A stretch of DNA of 34,400 nt from Actinomadura bangladeshensis (GCF_004348335.1 NZ_SMJW01000066.1:1-34400); one strand, 5' to 3'. Shown: positions 15,622 to 23,935, counted from the first letter of the stretch. Notes: a model not told the origin generated them from the sequence alone. Program-made: numbers and translations.

Positions 15622-18600
15622 GTGAGTGCCCCCCGGCTGCCGGACCATCTCGAAGTGCTCCTCACCGAGGAGCCCGTGCTGGACGTTTACGCGCACGGCC
15701 CCTGGCGGGTGCCCGACGGCCTGTACGAGGAGATCCGCGAACGGGCGGTCGCCTACAACACCGACGAGCGCGCGGTCGTGCTGACGCGGCGGCTCAGCGA
15801 CTTCTACGGGGACCGCACCAGTGCGGCCGGCGCCGAGCAGTGGTCGCTGCTGACGTTCCTGCTGGGGGCGTCGGCGGTCCGCGGCGGGTCGCGCGGTGAC
15901 GTCGACTACGAACTGCTCTCGGACTTCCTCGCGACGCCGGAGTCGGCGGTGCGGGATCCGTCGGCGTTCTTCAGCCAGGGCGGGCGGTGGCGCCCGCCGG
16001 GCCTGTGGCTGCCCGAGCCGGCGGGCGACGACCCGGAGCGGCGCGCGGTGATGTTCGAGCTGGCGCGGGCCGGGCTGGACGTCTTCGAGGGGCTGGAGCC
16101 GGTGGAGCGGCGCCGGCGGGCGCTGATCGGGCTGTTCGACCGGCGGGCGGCGGACCCGGAACTCCGCGAGGTGGACATGTCCGTCCCGAACGGGCGCCTG
16201 GAGGACGCCTGGACCTCCGCGCTGACCGGGGAGGAACTGGCCGTCCTGCCGGAGCTCGCCGGCCCGGTCGGCTACCTCGGCTGGGCGTGCGAGGGCCTGG
16301 ACACCGCGCACCGGCGGCTGTCGGAGGCCGTGGCCGACGGGGACGGGCCCGACGCCGCGCTGGCCCGGCTGCTGCTGGCGGCCGGCGCGCCGGTCGTCCC
16401 GGCCGAGCTGGCGGTCGTGCTCGGCACGGTGCGGTACGAGAACGTGGAGGAGCGGTTCCGCGCGGCGCGCGAGGGGTTCTCCGCCGAGGCGTGGCAGCAG
16501 GACGTGCGCGCGTGGCTGGCGCGGGGCCTGGTCGCGGGGGAGGCCGACGCGGCCCGCGCCTGGCTGGACATGGCCGTCCGCGTCACCGGCGCGGCGCAGG
16601 GGCTGCCCGAGGCGCCGGTCAGCCCGAAATGCCGGGTACCGGTGCGCGCGTTCCAGACCGATCTGCGGCGGCTGTTCACCGTCCGGCGCGTCTTCAACAC
16701 CCTGGCGTTCGGAAGCGGGACGTCGGCGGAGGAGCCCGCGGAGGAGGCACGTCCGGGCCGGGTGGCCGTGCCGGAGCCGGGGCTCGTCGGGCAGCCCGAG
16801 CTGTCGCGCGCGCTGCGGGACGCGGTCGCGGCGCGGCTGGCGGGGGAGCGGGCCGTCCGGCTGCTCATCGCCGGCCCGGAGGGCACCGGGAAGGGCACCG
16901 CCGCCGAGCTCGCCGAGGCGATGCTCGCCGAGGGCGGCGCCGTCCGGGAGGCGCTGTGGGTCTCCGACCAGGTGTTCGCGTCGCTGGGCGTGAGCGACGC
17001 CGTCCTGTGGCTGCAGGCCCGCGTCCGCGAATGCCTGGAGGGGCGGATGCTCCTCGTCGTCGACGACCTGGAGAAGCTCGCCGCCCACGAGCGCTGCGGC
17101 GCCGCCGCCGCGGAGGAGCTGCGCCGGCTGATGGCCCGCGCGCCGTCCCTGAGCGTCGTCGCGCTGTGCCGGCCCGGCGGCGACCGGCGGCTGTTCGACG
17201 CCAACCCGGCGCTGGTCCGGGCGTTCGACGTCGCCCGCACCCGCGACTTCGCCGAGGACGACTTCGCCGAGCTGTTCGCCCTCGCGGTCGCGCGCCGCGG
17301 CGCGCGCGCCGCCGCGCAGACCGCGGCGGCCGCGGGCGGGATGCTCCGCCGCACCCCGCCGCTGCTGAACCTGCGCGGCGCCCGGCTCGCCGAGCACCTG
17401 GCGGCCGAGGCCGTCGCCGCCGCCCGCGCCCGCTGGGACGCGACCGCCGGCGACGCCGCCGAGGTCACCGACGCCGACCTGCCGCAGCGCCTCATCGCGG
17501 GCCGCCCCGCCGACGGCGATCCGCTCGCCGAGCTGGCCGCCGTCGTCGGCATCGAGCCCGTGAAGCGGGAGGTCGACGCCCTGATCGCCGAGGCCAGGGC
17601 CGCGCGGCTGCGCCGCGAGGCGGGCATGACGGCGCGGACGCGGCCCCGGCACCTGGTCTTCACCGGCAACCCCGGAACGGGCAAGGGCCGGGTCGCGCGC
17701 ATCCTCGGCCGCATCTACGCCGACCTCGGCGTGCTGTCGTCCGGCCACCTGGTCCAGGTGGAGCGCGCCGACCTGCTCGGCGAGTACGCCAGTGAGAGCG
17801 TGCTGCGGGTGCGGCGCGCCGTGGAGGAGGCGCACGGCGGCGTCCTGATGGTGCGGGACGCGCACGCCCTGGTGTCGGTGTCGGCGGACGCCGCGCGCGG
17901 CCGGGAGGTCCTGGACGTCCTGCTGACCAGTGTCCAGGCGCACACCGAGGACCTCGTCGTCGTGCTGACCGGCCCGCACGCGGAGATGAACGGGCTGCTG
18001 AAGGCGCACCCCGACCTGGCCGAGTTCTTCCCCCGGACGATCCGCTTCGCCGACCTCACCGACGACGAGCTGGTGCAGGTGTTCGCGGCCAAGGCCGCCG
18101 CCTCGGGGTTCGAGCTGGCCCCCGGCGTGCTGGAGGAGGTCCGCGCGCTGGTCGAGGCGGCGCCGCGCGAGCGCGGGCTCGGCAACGTCCGCATCATGAC
18201 GAACCTGCTGGACCGGGCCGTCGCGATGCAGGGCCGCCGCGTCCTCGCCGACGGGATCGTCGACGAGACCGAGTCCCTCGACGTGATCCTGGTGGAGGAC
18301 GTCCCCGACACCCTCACCCGCGGCCGCGACGACGTGCCCGGCGACCCGCTCGCCGAGGTCGACCGGCTGATCGGGCTGGCCGACATCAAGCGCGAGGTGG
18401 CCGCGCTGGTCGCCGAGGTCCGCGCCGAGCAGCTGCGGCGCGACGCGAAGGTGTCCCCGGCGCCGCCGGCCCGGCACATGGTGTTCATGGGCAACCCGGG
18501 CACCGCCAAGACGACGATCGCGCGGCTGATCGCGGCCGTGTTCGCCCGGCTGGGCCTGCTGTCGTCCGGGCACCTGGTGGAGGTCACCCGCGCCGACCTC

Positions 18601-19191
18601 GTCGCCGAGTTCGTCGGGCAGACCGCGCCGCGGGTGCGGGCCGCGGTCGAGCGCGCCCTCGGCGGCGTGCTGTTCGTCGACGAGGCGTACGCGCTGTCGT
18701 CGGCGGGCGGCGACCGGCGCGACTTCGGCCACGAGGCGATCGCCGAGCTGCTGCGGCTGATGGAGGAGCACCGCGGCGACCTGGTCGTCATCGTGGCCGG
18801 CTACGACGCCGAGATGGAGCGGTTCCTGGACGCCAACCCGGGGCTGAAGTCCCGGTTCCCCAAGCGGCTGCGGTTCCCCGACTACACCGACGACGAGCTG
18901 GTCACGATCTTCGAGTACATGGCGGCCGAGGCCGGGTTCGCGCTCGCGCCCGGGGTGCTGGACGCGCTGCGCGACCGCGTCGCCGCGCACCCGCGCGGCG
19001 CCTCGTTCGGCAACGCCCGGCTGGTCCGCAACCTGCTGGAGGCGGCGATCTCCCGGCAGGCGCAGCGGATCACCGCCGGGCACGACGAGGGCCGCGAGGT
19101 CGGCGCGGCGGAGGTGGGCCTGCTGCGGCCCGAGGACGTCCCGGACGCCCCGGCCCGCGAGGACGACCGCGCCTACGGCCTCTACATCTAG
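15622..19191 (+). CDS. Triple AAA+ protein, CbxX/CfqX-like, with two degenerate modules
   Basis: This 1189-residue soluble protein has a helical N-terminal region (1 to about 395) that I cannot assign, then three AAA+ modules. Module 1 has GPEGTGKGT (418-426) and VVDDLE (Walker B Asp481/482). Module 2 has GNPGTGKGR (682-690) but its Walker B is VLMVRDAHAL (741-750). Module 3 has GNPGTAKTT (957-965) and a canonical VLFVDEAYAL (1016-1025), with the Arg of GLKSRFP (Arg1078). Modules 1 and 2 have Gly after the Walker A Lys in place of Thr/Ser. Module 2 has DLAEFFP where module 3 has the SRF Arg. Modules 2 and 3 are clearly duplicates. Module 3 probably hydrolyses ATP while the others bind or scaffold. 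AGGAG (15608-15612) precedes the GTG. Related AAA proteins include Rubisco activase CbxX and the ESX-linked EccA; neither role is supported here. Confidence 0.9.
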   Translation: MSAPRLPDHLEVLLTEEPVLDVYAHGPWRVPDGLYEEIRERAVAYNTDERAVVLTRRLSDFYGDRTSAAGAEQWSLLTFLLGASAVRGGSRGDVDYELLSDFLATPESAVRDPSAFFSQGGRWRPPGLWLPEPAGDDPERRAVMFELARAGLDVFEGLEPVERRRRALIGLFDRRAADPELREVDMSVPNGRLEDAWTSALTGEELAVLPELAGPVGYLGWACEGLDTAHRRLSEAVADGDGPDAALARLLLAAGAPVVPAELAVVLGTVRYENVEERFRAAREGFSAEAWQQDVRAWLARGLVAGEADAARAWLDMAVRVTGAAQGLPEAPVSPKCRVPVRAFQTDLRRLFTVRRVFNTLAFGSGTSAEEPAEEARPGRVAVPEPGLVGQPELSRALRDAVAARLAGERAVRLLIAGPEGTGKGTAAELAEAMLAEGGAVREALWVSDQVFASLGVSDAVLWLQARVRECLEGRMLLVVDDLEKLAAHERCGAAAAEELRRLMARAPSLSVVALCRPGGDRRLFDANPALVRAFDVARTRDFAEDDFAELFALAVARRGARAAAQTAAAAGGMLRRTPPLLNLRGARLAEHLAAEAVAAARARWDATAGDAAEVTDADLPQRLIAGRPADGDPLAELAAVVGIEPVKREVDALIAEARAARLRREAGMTARTRPRHLVFTGNPGTGKGRVARILGRIYADLGVLSSGHLVQVERADLLGEYASESVLRVRRAVEEAHGGVLMVRDAHALVSVSADAARGREVLDVLLTSVQAHTEDLVVVLTGPHAEMNGLLKAHPDLAEFFPRTIRFADLTDDELVQVFAAKAAASGFELAPGVLEEVRALVEAAPRERGLGNVRIMTNLLDRAVAMQGRRVLADGIVDETESLDVILVEDVPDTLTRGRDDVPGDPLAEVDRLIGLADIKREVAALVAEVRAEQLRRDAKVSPAPPARHMVFMGNPGTAKTTIARLIAAVFARLGLLSSGHLVEVTRADLVAEFVGQTAPRVRAAVERALGGVLFVDEAYALSSAGGDRRDFGHEAIAELLRLMEEHRGDLVVIVAGYDAEMERFLDANPGLKSRFPKRLRFPDYTDDELVTIFEYMAAEAGFALAPGVLDALRDRVAAHPRGASFGNARLVRNLLEAAISRQAQRITAGHDEGREVGAAEVGLLRPEDVPDAPAREDDRAYGLYI

Positions 19192-19207
19192 CCCGCCTCT
19201 ACATCTA
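19179..19207. repeat. 12-bp direct repeat spanning two convergent stop codons
   Basis: CCTCTACATCTA occurs at 19179-19190 and again at 19196-19207, a period of 17 bp. The first copy leads into the AAA gene's TAG and the second contains the reverse complement of the ABC gene's TAG. Confidence 0.75.
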
Positions 19208-21205
19208 ACCGGCCTGTGCCTGCGGGCCGTCGGCGGCGTACGCGGCGGCCTGCAGCGAGTACAGGTCGGCGTAGAGGCCGCCGCGGGCCATCAGCGCCGC
19301 GTGGTCGCCCTCCTCGATCACCTCGCCGCGCTCCAGGACGTAGATCCGGTCGGCATACCGGACGCTGGCCAGCCGGTGCGTGATCAGCAGCACGGTCCGG
19401 CCGTCGGCGTGCAGGCGGATCCGCTCGAACAGTTGGTGCTCGGCCCGCGCGTCCAGCGCGGCGGTCGGCTCGTCGCAGATCAGCAGCGGCGCGTCGCGGA
19501 AGAAGCCGCGCGCCACCGCGAGCCGCTGCCACTGGCCGCCGGACAGGTCGGCGCCGCCCTTGAACCGGCGGTCCAGCAGCGTCCCGTAGCCGCGGGAGAG
19601 CTCCGCGACGACCTCGTCGGCGCCGGCCGCGCGGGCGGCGGCGAGCATCGCCGGGTCCTCCTCGCCGCCCGCGGCCCGGCCGTCGGGGCCGTCGGCGCCG
19701 CGCCCCATCGTGATGTTCTGCCGGGCGGTCATCGGCCAGTGCGTGTACTCCTGCGCGATGACGGCGATGCGCTCCCACACGTCCTGCGGCGGGACGGCGG
19801 TGAGCGGCACCTCGTCCCACCGGACCTCGCCGGCGTCGGGGTCGTAGAGGCCCGCCATGATCTTGGCGAGGGTCGTCTTGCCGGAGCCGTTCTCGCCGAC
19901 GAGCGCGACGACCTCGCCCTTGCGCAGGTCCAGCGAGACGCCGTTGAGCGACGGTGCGTCCGCGCCCGGGTAGGTGAACACGACGTCGCGGACGCGGATG
20001 CGCGCGAAGTCGTCCGGCAGCCGCCGGTCCCCGGCCGGAGCCGAGGCGCGCTGCGGGATCCGCTTCTCGGCGGCGTCGCAGAAGGTGAGGTAGTCCCCGA
20101 AGTAGAGGCCCTCCTCGTAGCACTGGTTGACCGCGAACACCAGGTTGGCCAGGGACGACTGCCCGGAGCGGATCGCCAGCACGGCGGTGCCCGCCACCGC
20201 CAGCGGCACCGCGCCCTTCCACAGCATGACCCCGAGCGCGATGTAGACGAGCGCCGTGGCGAGGCCCTTCAGCATGTCGCCGGTGACGCGCGCGATGGTC
20301 TGCCGGCGAGCCAGGTCCAGTTCGACGCTCCGCTGGTAGGCGGCCGACCGGTCGTACTGGTCCAGCAGGAACGGCCGCATGGTGAACGAGCGCACCTCGG
20401 CCGCGTGCTTCCGCTCGACCATCAGGTCGGACAGGATCCACTTGCGGCGCGCGACCTCGACCAGGGAGAGCATCGTCAGGTACCGCATCCGGGCGCTGCG
20501 CACGGCCGCCCATCCCTCCGGGACGGCGGTCAGCAGGAGCAGCGGCAGCAGCAGCGGGTGCAGCACGCCGAGGGTGCCCGCCGCGGCGGCCATCCCCACC
20601 AGCCCGGTGAGGACGTCCACCGCCTGCTGGACGACCCGGGGGGCCGACATCATGCCCCGGGTCTGGGCGCGCTGCAGCTCGTCCAGGAAGTCGGAGTCGT
20701 CGAGCGCGGTCAGGTCCACCGCGGTCGCCGCCTCGTACAGTCGCAGCTCGGCGAGCCGCTGCACCTGCGGGTCCAGCCGGGACTGGGACCAGCCCGCGCA
20801 CGCCTGCAGCGCAGCCCGCAGCGCCACGGCGCCCGCGACCAGCGCCAGCGACGGCAGCGCGTCCCGGACCCGGGACGGCGTCGGCGCCGCGCTGAACAGC
20901 GCGGTGAGCACGCCGGTCGTCGCCAGCAGCCAGAACGCCGTGAAGACCCCCGCGACGAGGTTGAGGGAGATCGTCGCGACCGTGTCGACCCGGCTCGCCC
21001 GCCAGGCCAGCCCGGCGGCCTGCGCGATCACCGCCGGCAGCCGCCGTGCGACCGTGCCGAGCCCCGTCTCGGCGAGTTCCCTGTCCTTCTCGTGCCACCG
21101 GTGCGCGGACAGCTCCGGAAGCTCGGGCCCGGCAGCGGCCTCCTCATGCCGCGCGCCGCCTCCACGGCGACGCGTCCACCTCGAAAAACGCCGTCGTCCA
21201 CCCAT
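19205..21205 (-). CDS. ABC exporter-type half transporter (fused membrane and ATPase domains)
   Basis: This 666-residue protein has an N-terminal six-helix membrane domain (about 70-380) after a basic tail and a C-terminal nucleotide-binding domain. Walker A is GENGSGKTT (437-445), the Q-loop is VIAQEYTHWPMT, the signature is DLSGGQWQRLAVAR, Walker B is LLICDEPTAALDA, and the H-loop is VLLITHRLAS. The YTHWPMT segment after the Q-loop glutamine differs from lipid flippases and resembles exporters found in peptide-maturation loci. Homodimerisation is expected because no second half transporter is present. No peptide precursor gene is adjacent, so the cargo is unknown. GGGAGG lies about 6 nt before the ATG. 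Confidence 0.92.
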   Translation of the reverse strand: MGGRRRFSRWTRRRGGGARHEEAAAGPELPELSAHRWHEKDRELAETGLGTVARRLPAVIAQAAGLAWRASRVDTVATISLNLVAGVFTAFWLLATTGVLTALFSAAPTPSRVRDALPSLALVAGAVALRAALQACAGWSQSRLDPQVQRLAELRLYEAATAVDLTALDDSDFLDELQRAQTRGMMSAPRVVQQAVDVLTGLVGMAAAAGTLGVLHPLLLPLLLLTAVPEGWAAVRSARMRYLTMLSLVEVARRKWILSDLMVERKHAAEVRSFTMRPFLLDQYDRSAAYQRSVELDLARRQTIARVTGDMLKGLATALVYIALGVMLWKGAVPLAVAGTAVLAIRSGQSSLANLVFAVNQCYEEGLYFGDYLTFCDAAEKRIPQRASAPAGDRRLPDDFARIRVRDVVFTYPGADAPSLNGVSLDLRKGEVVALVGENGSGKTTLAKIMAGLYDPDAGEVRWDEVPLTAVPPQDVWERIAVIAQEYTHWPMTARQNITMGRGADGPDGRAAGGEEDPAMLAAARAAGADEVVAELSRGYGTLLDRRFKGGADLSGGQWQRLAVARGFFRDAPLLICDEPTAALDARAEHQLFERIRLHADGRTVLLITHRLASVRYADRIYVLERGEVIEEGDHAALMARGGLYADLYSLQAAAYAADGPQAQAG

Positions 21206-21350
21206 GCGCCACCCTCCCTGCGTACACCCCGCCAGGGGGCAGTGTGCGCCGTACGGGGGACGGTGTCCGCTTCATGTGTCACATAGCGCGGTGATTTGTT
21301 CCAGTGGCGAATCATGCGGCGGATGGACGCGCGACCCCCTCCGGGTTGTC

Positions 21351-21356
21351 TAAGGT
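21351..21356 (+). promoter_or_regulatory. -10 box of LCP gene (leaderless)
   Basis: TAAGGT fits TANNNT and is 6 nt before the ATG at 21363, with no ribosome-binding site in between. No convincing -35 is seen. Confidence 0.45.
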
Positions 21357-21362
21357 CTACGC

Positions 21363-22460
21363 ATGAACGACGGCCGGGCGCACCAGCACGCCAGCTACGG
21401 ACGGGATCCGTACGGCGACTCCTACGACGACCCGTACGCGGGCGACCAGCTCGCCGGGGCGCGCTTCGGCGAGGGCGGCCCGCGCGGCGGGGCGCCGGTC
21501 CGGCGCCGCCGGCGGCGCCGCTGGCCGCGGGTGCTCGGCGCGGTCTTCGTCGTGCTGCTGCTGGTCCTCGTGGGCGGCTACTTCTACCTGGACTCGCGGC
21601 TGAAGCGGGAGTCGGTCCTCGTCGACTATCCCGGCCGCGTCGCCGACACGCCCGGCACGAACTGGCTGATCGTCGGGTCCGACAGCCGCGAGGGACTGTC
21701 GAAGGCCGACCAGAAGCGGCTCGCCACCGGGTTCGCGAGCGGCCGCCGCACCGACTCGATGATGCTGCTGCACTACGGCCAGGGCGGGACGTCCCTGATC
21801 AGCCTGCCCCGCGACTCCTACCTCCCGATCCGGGGGCACGGGTCGAACAAGCTGAACGCGGCGTTCTCCTTCGGCGGCCCCAAGCTGCTCGTGGAGACCG
21901 TGGAGAAGACGACCGGCGTCCACATCGACCACTACGCAGAGATCGGCTTCGGCGGCTTCGTGGGGGTCGTGGACGCGGTCGGCGGCGTGGACATTTGCGT
22001 CAAGGAGAACATCAAGGACCCCAAGGCGGGGCTCAACCTCAAGGCGGGCTGCCAGACGCTGGACGGCGGCCAGGCGCTCGGCTACGTGCGGACCCGCGCG
22101 TTCGCCCGCGCCGACCTCGAACGCGTGGAGCACCAGCGCCAGTTCTTCGCCGCCCTGATGAAGAAGGCGACGAGCCCCGGCACGATGCTCAACCCGTTCC
22201 GCGGCGTGCCCCTGGCGATGAACGCCACCAGCAACTTCCTGGTGGACGAGAACGACCACCTGTACGACCTCGTCCGCATGATGTGGGAGATGAAGGGCGT
22301 GAGCGGCGACAACGGCGTGACGACGACCGTGCCGATCGGCGGCAGCGGCAGCTCGGCGGCGGCCGGGTCCTACATCACCTGGGACAAGGCGAAGGCGTCC
22401 AGGCTCTTCGACGCGCTCAAGCAGGACCAGCCGATCCCGCCGGACGCCATCACCAAGTGA
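21363..22460 (+). CDS. LytR-CpsA-Psr (LCP) family protein
   Basis: This 365-residue type II membrane protein has a 46-residue cytoplasmic tail rich in Tyr, Asp and Gly (two DPY motifs), an Arg run, and one TM helix (about 56-75). The extracellular LCP domain includes NWLIVGSDSR, GRRTDSMMLLHYG, ISLPRDSYLPI and NKLNAAFSFGG, with the Asp and Arg residues that bind Mg2+ and the polyprenyl-phosphate substrate. LCP proteins transfer polymers such as arabinogalactan or teichoic-acid-like glycans from lipid carriers to peptidoglycan. QALGYVRTRAFARADLERVEHQRQ has the family's conserved Arg-rich C-terminal motif. It is divergent from the ABC exporter with a 157-bp shared control region. Confidence 0.95.
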   Translation: MNDGRAHQHASYGRDPYGDSYDDPYAGDQLAGARFGEGGPRGGAPVRRRRRRRWPRVLGAVFVVLLLVLVGGYFYLDSRLKRESVLVDYPGRVADTPGTNWLIVGSDSREGLSKADQKRLATGFASGRRTDSMMLLHYGQGGTSLISLPRDSYLPIRGHGSNKLNAAFSFGGPKLLVETVEKTTGVHIDHYAEIGFGGFVGVVDAVGGVDICVKENIKDPKAGLNLKAGCQTLDGGQALGYVRTRAFARADLERVEHQRQFFAALMKKATSPGTMLNPFRGVPLAMNATSNFLVDENDHLYDLVRMMWEMKGVSGDNGVTTTVPIGGSGSSAAAGSYITWDKAKASRLFDALKQDQPIPPDAITK

Positions 22461-22470
22461 CGGGTCCGGT

Positions 22471-22476
22471 TACAGT
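22471..22476 (+). promoter_or_regulatory. -10 box of 97-residue protein gene (leaderless)
   Basis: TACAGT lies 6 nt before the ATG at 22483, which has no ribosome-binding site. Confidence 0.45.
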
Positions 22477-22482
22477 CGGATC

Positions 22483-22776
22483 ATGTCCGATGTGACGCCG
22501 GACGGCGTGAAGCTGGACGAGCTGCCCTCGACCGAACTGCACCGGCGGGCGATGGACCTCGCCAGGGAACGGCGGGACGTCGGCTTCCTGTGGGAGCTGC
22601 TGCGCGCCATCCCGGCCGCGGCGGCGGCCACTGGCGAGGTCGACCGCGCCGAGTTCGACCTCTTCCACGGCCTGTCGCTGCTGGAGGAGTTCACCCACGC
22701 GGGCGAGGGCGAGGTCGGCGACGCGCTCAGGCCGATGTACATCGAGTACCTCACCGAGCACGCCAAGCGGACCTGA
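22483..22776 (+). CDS. Conserved actinobacterial protein of unknown function, 97 residues
   Basis: MSDVTPDGVKLDELPSTELH starts a small acidic, helical protein. DVGFLWELLRAIPAAAAATG and EFTHAGEGEVGDALRPMYIE suggest two or three helices, with no TM segment and no cysteine. I recall similar small proteins as conserved across actinomycetes, but I know of no assigned function. It lies 22 bp after the LCP gene yet has its own -10, TACAGT. The ATG at 22483 is the only sensible start. High codon bias supports it being real. Confidence 0.8.
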   Translation: MSDVTPDGVKLDELPSTELHRRAMDLARERRDVGFLWELLRAIPAAAAATGEVDRAEFDLFHGLSLLEEFTHAGEGEVGDALRPMYIEYLTEHAKRT

Positions 22777-22808
22777 CGGTCTCTTTGCCCGGTCTTGCTC
22801 TCCGTCCG

Positions 22809-22857
22809 ACCACCCTTGGGCACTACTCTGTGTAGGCAAGCGACCGCAGAGGGTGGT
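22809..22857 (+). repeat. Inverted repeat whose right arm is the ribosome-binding site of the first peptide gene
   Basis: ACCACCCT (22809-22816) is the reverse complement of AGGGTGGT (22850-22857), the Shine-Dalgarno region of the gene starting at 22862. Loop length is 33 nt. A TACTCT at 22824-22829 could be a -10, in which case the left arm would not be transcribed. Confidence 0.35.
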
Positions 22858-22861
22858 TTGA

Positions 22862-23020
22862 GTGAACAAGAAGCAGTTCAAGATCGCCGCCATCGCCTTC
22901 GTGGCGTGGTACGTCATCAGCAAGCCCGACGGGGCGGCGCATCTGGTCAACAACGCCCTGAGCGGGCTCGGCAACGCGGCGGAGTCGTTGTCGCAGTTCA
23001 TGAGCGCCATCCCGAGCTGA
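22862..23020 (+). CDS. Small membrane-associated peptide A, 52 residues
   Basis: The GTG at 22862 follows GAGGGTGG and opens a 52-residue protein: (M)NKKQFKIAAIAFVAWYVIS, then KPDGAAHLVNNALSGLGN, and an ending AAESLSQFMSAIPS. A lysine-rich start, a 12-16-residue hydrophobic stretch, and an amphipathic C-terminal helix suggest a small membrane-bound peptide. It aligns without gaps to the second peptide at 23191 (23 of 51 positions identical), sharing KK, AIAFV, VNNA and LGNA. I recognise no family function. It was found by reading the 5' and 3' neighbours of that second gene. Confidence 0.72.
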   Translation: MNKKQFKIAAIAFVAWYVISKPDGAAHLVNNALSGLGNAAESLSQFMSAIPS

Positions 23021-23033
23021 CGGGCGGCCGCCG

Positions 23034-23059
23034 GCCCCGTACCCCCCGCGGTACGGGGC
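23034..23059 (+). terminator. Hairpin terminator after peptide A
   Basis: GCCCCGTACC (23034-23043) and GGTACGGGGC (23050-23059) form a perfect 10-bp stem with a 6-nt loop, followed by TTCT. Confidence 0.85.
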
Positions 23060-23102
23060 TTCTACGCGCCCGGGGCACCAAGCGGTGGCGCCCGCGTCAC
23101 AG

Positions 23103-23108
23103 TAAAAT
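23103..23108 (+). promoter_or_regulatory. -10 box of peptide B
   Basis: TAAAAT is the best -10 match in this part of the window. It would give a transcript with a leader of roughly 75 nt before the ATG at 23191. No clear -35. Confidence 0.45.
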
Positions 23109-23190
23109 CCCGCTTTGCGGGCAGACGCCGCTGGGCACAATTGGATCGGGTCAACTGTGTCGCGCGCTACAACCAGGGACGGGCGTACGG

Positions 23191-23346
23191 ATGAAAAAGA
23201 ACATTCGCTATGTGGCGATCGCCTTCGTCATCTTCTACCTGCTGAGCTCACCGACGGATGCGGCCGGAGTGGTCAACAACGCCTTCGACCAGCTCGGCAA
23301 CGCGGGCAACCAGCTCGCCGCCTTCGTGAACGCCTTGGGCAAGTGA
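23191..23346 (+). CDS. Small membrane-associated peptide B, 51 residues
   Basis: The ATG at 23191 opens MKKNIRYVAIAFVIFYLLSS, then PTDAAGVVNNAFDQLGNAGN and an ending QLAAFVNALGK, 51 residues. The design is the same as peptide A: a basic start, a hydrophobic stretch and a Asn/Ala-rich amphipathic tail. Its Shine-Dalgarno is weak (AGGGA about 12 nt upstream), unlike that of peptide A. It has its own -10 and is separated from A by a terminator, so the duplicates are probably regulated separately. Function unknown. A secreted peptide, holin-like peptide or membrane stress protein are possibilities that I cannot choose between. Confidence 0.75.
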   Translation: MKKNIRYVAIAFVIFYLLSSPTDAAGVVNNAFDQLGNAGNQLAAFVNALGK

Positions 23347-23377
23347 CCGGCCGGGGCCGATCGCGGGGGTGATCTCC

Positions 23378-23383
23378 TAGGAT
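23378..23383 (+). promoter_or_regulatory. -10 box of glutathione peroxidase gene (leaderless)
   Basis: TAGGAT lies 7 nt before the ATG at 23391, with no ribosome-binding site. Confidence 0.5.
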
Positions 23384-23390
23384 CGGCCTC

Positions 23391-23879
23391 ATGTCTGTCT
23401 TCGACGTAGAGATCGAGGGTCTGCGGGGCGGCTCCGCGGACCTCGCGCAGTACCGGGGCAAGGCCGTGCTCGTCGTCAACGTCGCCTCCAAGTGCGGCCT
23501 CACCCCGCAGTACTCCGGCCTGGAGCGGCTGCAGGAGCGGTTCGCGGAGCGCGGCTTCACCGTCCTCGGCGTCCCCTGCAACCAGTTCATGGGCCAGGAG
23601 CCCGGCACCGCCGACGAGATCGCCGAGTTCTGCTCGGCGACGTACGGCGTCACGTTCCCGATGACGGAGAAGGTCGAGGTCAACGGGCCCGGCCGGCATC
23701 CGCTCTACCGGGACCTCGTCGGCGTCCCGGACGCCGAGGGCCATACCGGCGACATCCGGTGGAACTTCGAGAAGTTCCTGATCGCCCCGGACGGCGCGGT
23801 CGCGGCCCGGTTCGCGCCGCAGGCCGAACCGGAGTCCGCCGAGGTCGTCGGCGCCATCGAGAAGAACCTGCCCGCCTGA
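23391..23879 (+). CDS. Glutathione peroxidase-family thiol peroxidase
   Basis: The 162-residue protein has a thioredoxin fold with peroxidatic Cys35 in VNVASKCGLTPQYSGLE, the conserved Gln69 in NQFMGQEPG, and Trp124/Asn125 in RWNFEKFLI, which complete the catalytic set. The length is normal and the enzyme is a Cys, not Sec, type. Actinobacteria generally lack glutathione, so reduction by thioredoxin is likely. It removes H2O2 and organic or lipid hydroperoxides in the cytosol. It follows peptide B by 44 bp but seems to have its own leaderless promoter. Confidence 0.95.
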   Translation: MSVFDVEIEGLRGGSADLAQYRGKAVLVVNVASKCGLTPQYSGLERLQERFAERGFTVLGVPCNQFMGQEPGTADEIAEFCSATYGVTFPMTEKVEVNGPGRHPLYRDLVGVPDAEGHTGDIRWNFEKFLIAPDGAVAARFAPQAEPESAEVVGAIEKNLPA

Positions 23880-23935
23880 CCGCGCGACCGCCCTCCGCTG
23901 CGGCGCGGGTGTGAATCGCGTCACAGCGGGGCGCG

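Noticed and set aside
15421..19083. A 1220-codon frame antisense to the triple AAA gene
   Set aside because: Low-complexity Arg/Gln/Val-rich shadow of the sense gene; no domain and no start signal.
19205..21205. Lanthipeptide or other peptide biosynthesis locus around the ABC exporter
   Set aside because: No precursor peptide, cyclase or modifying enzyme lies next to it; the small peptides at 22862 and 23191 are two genes away and lack a leader-type organisation.
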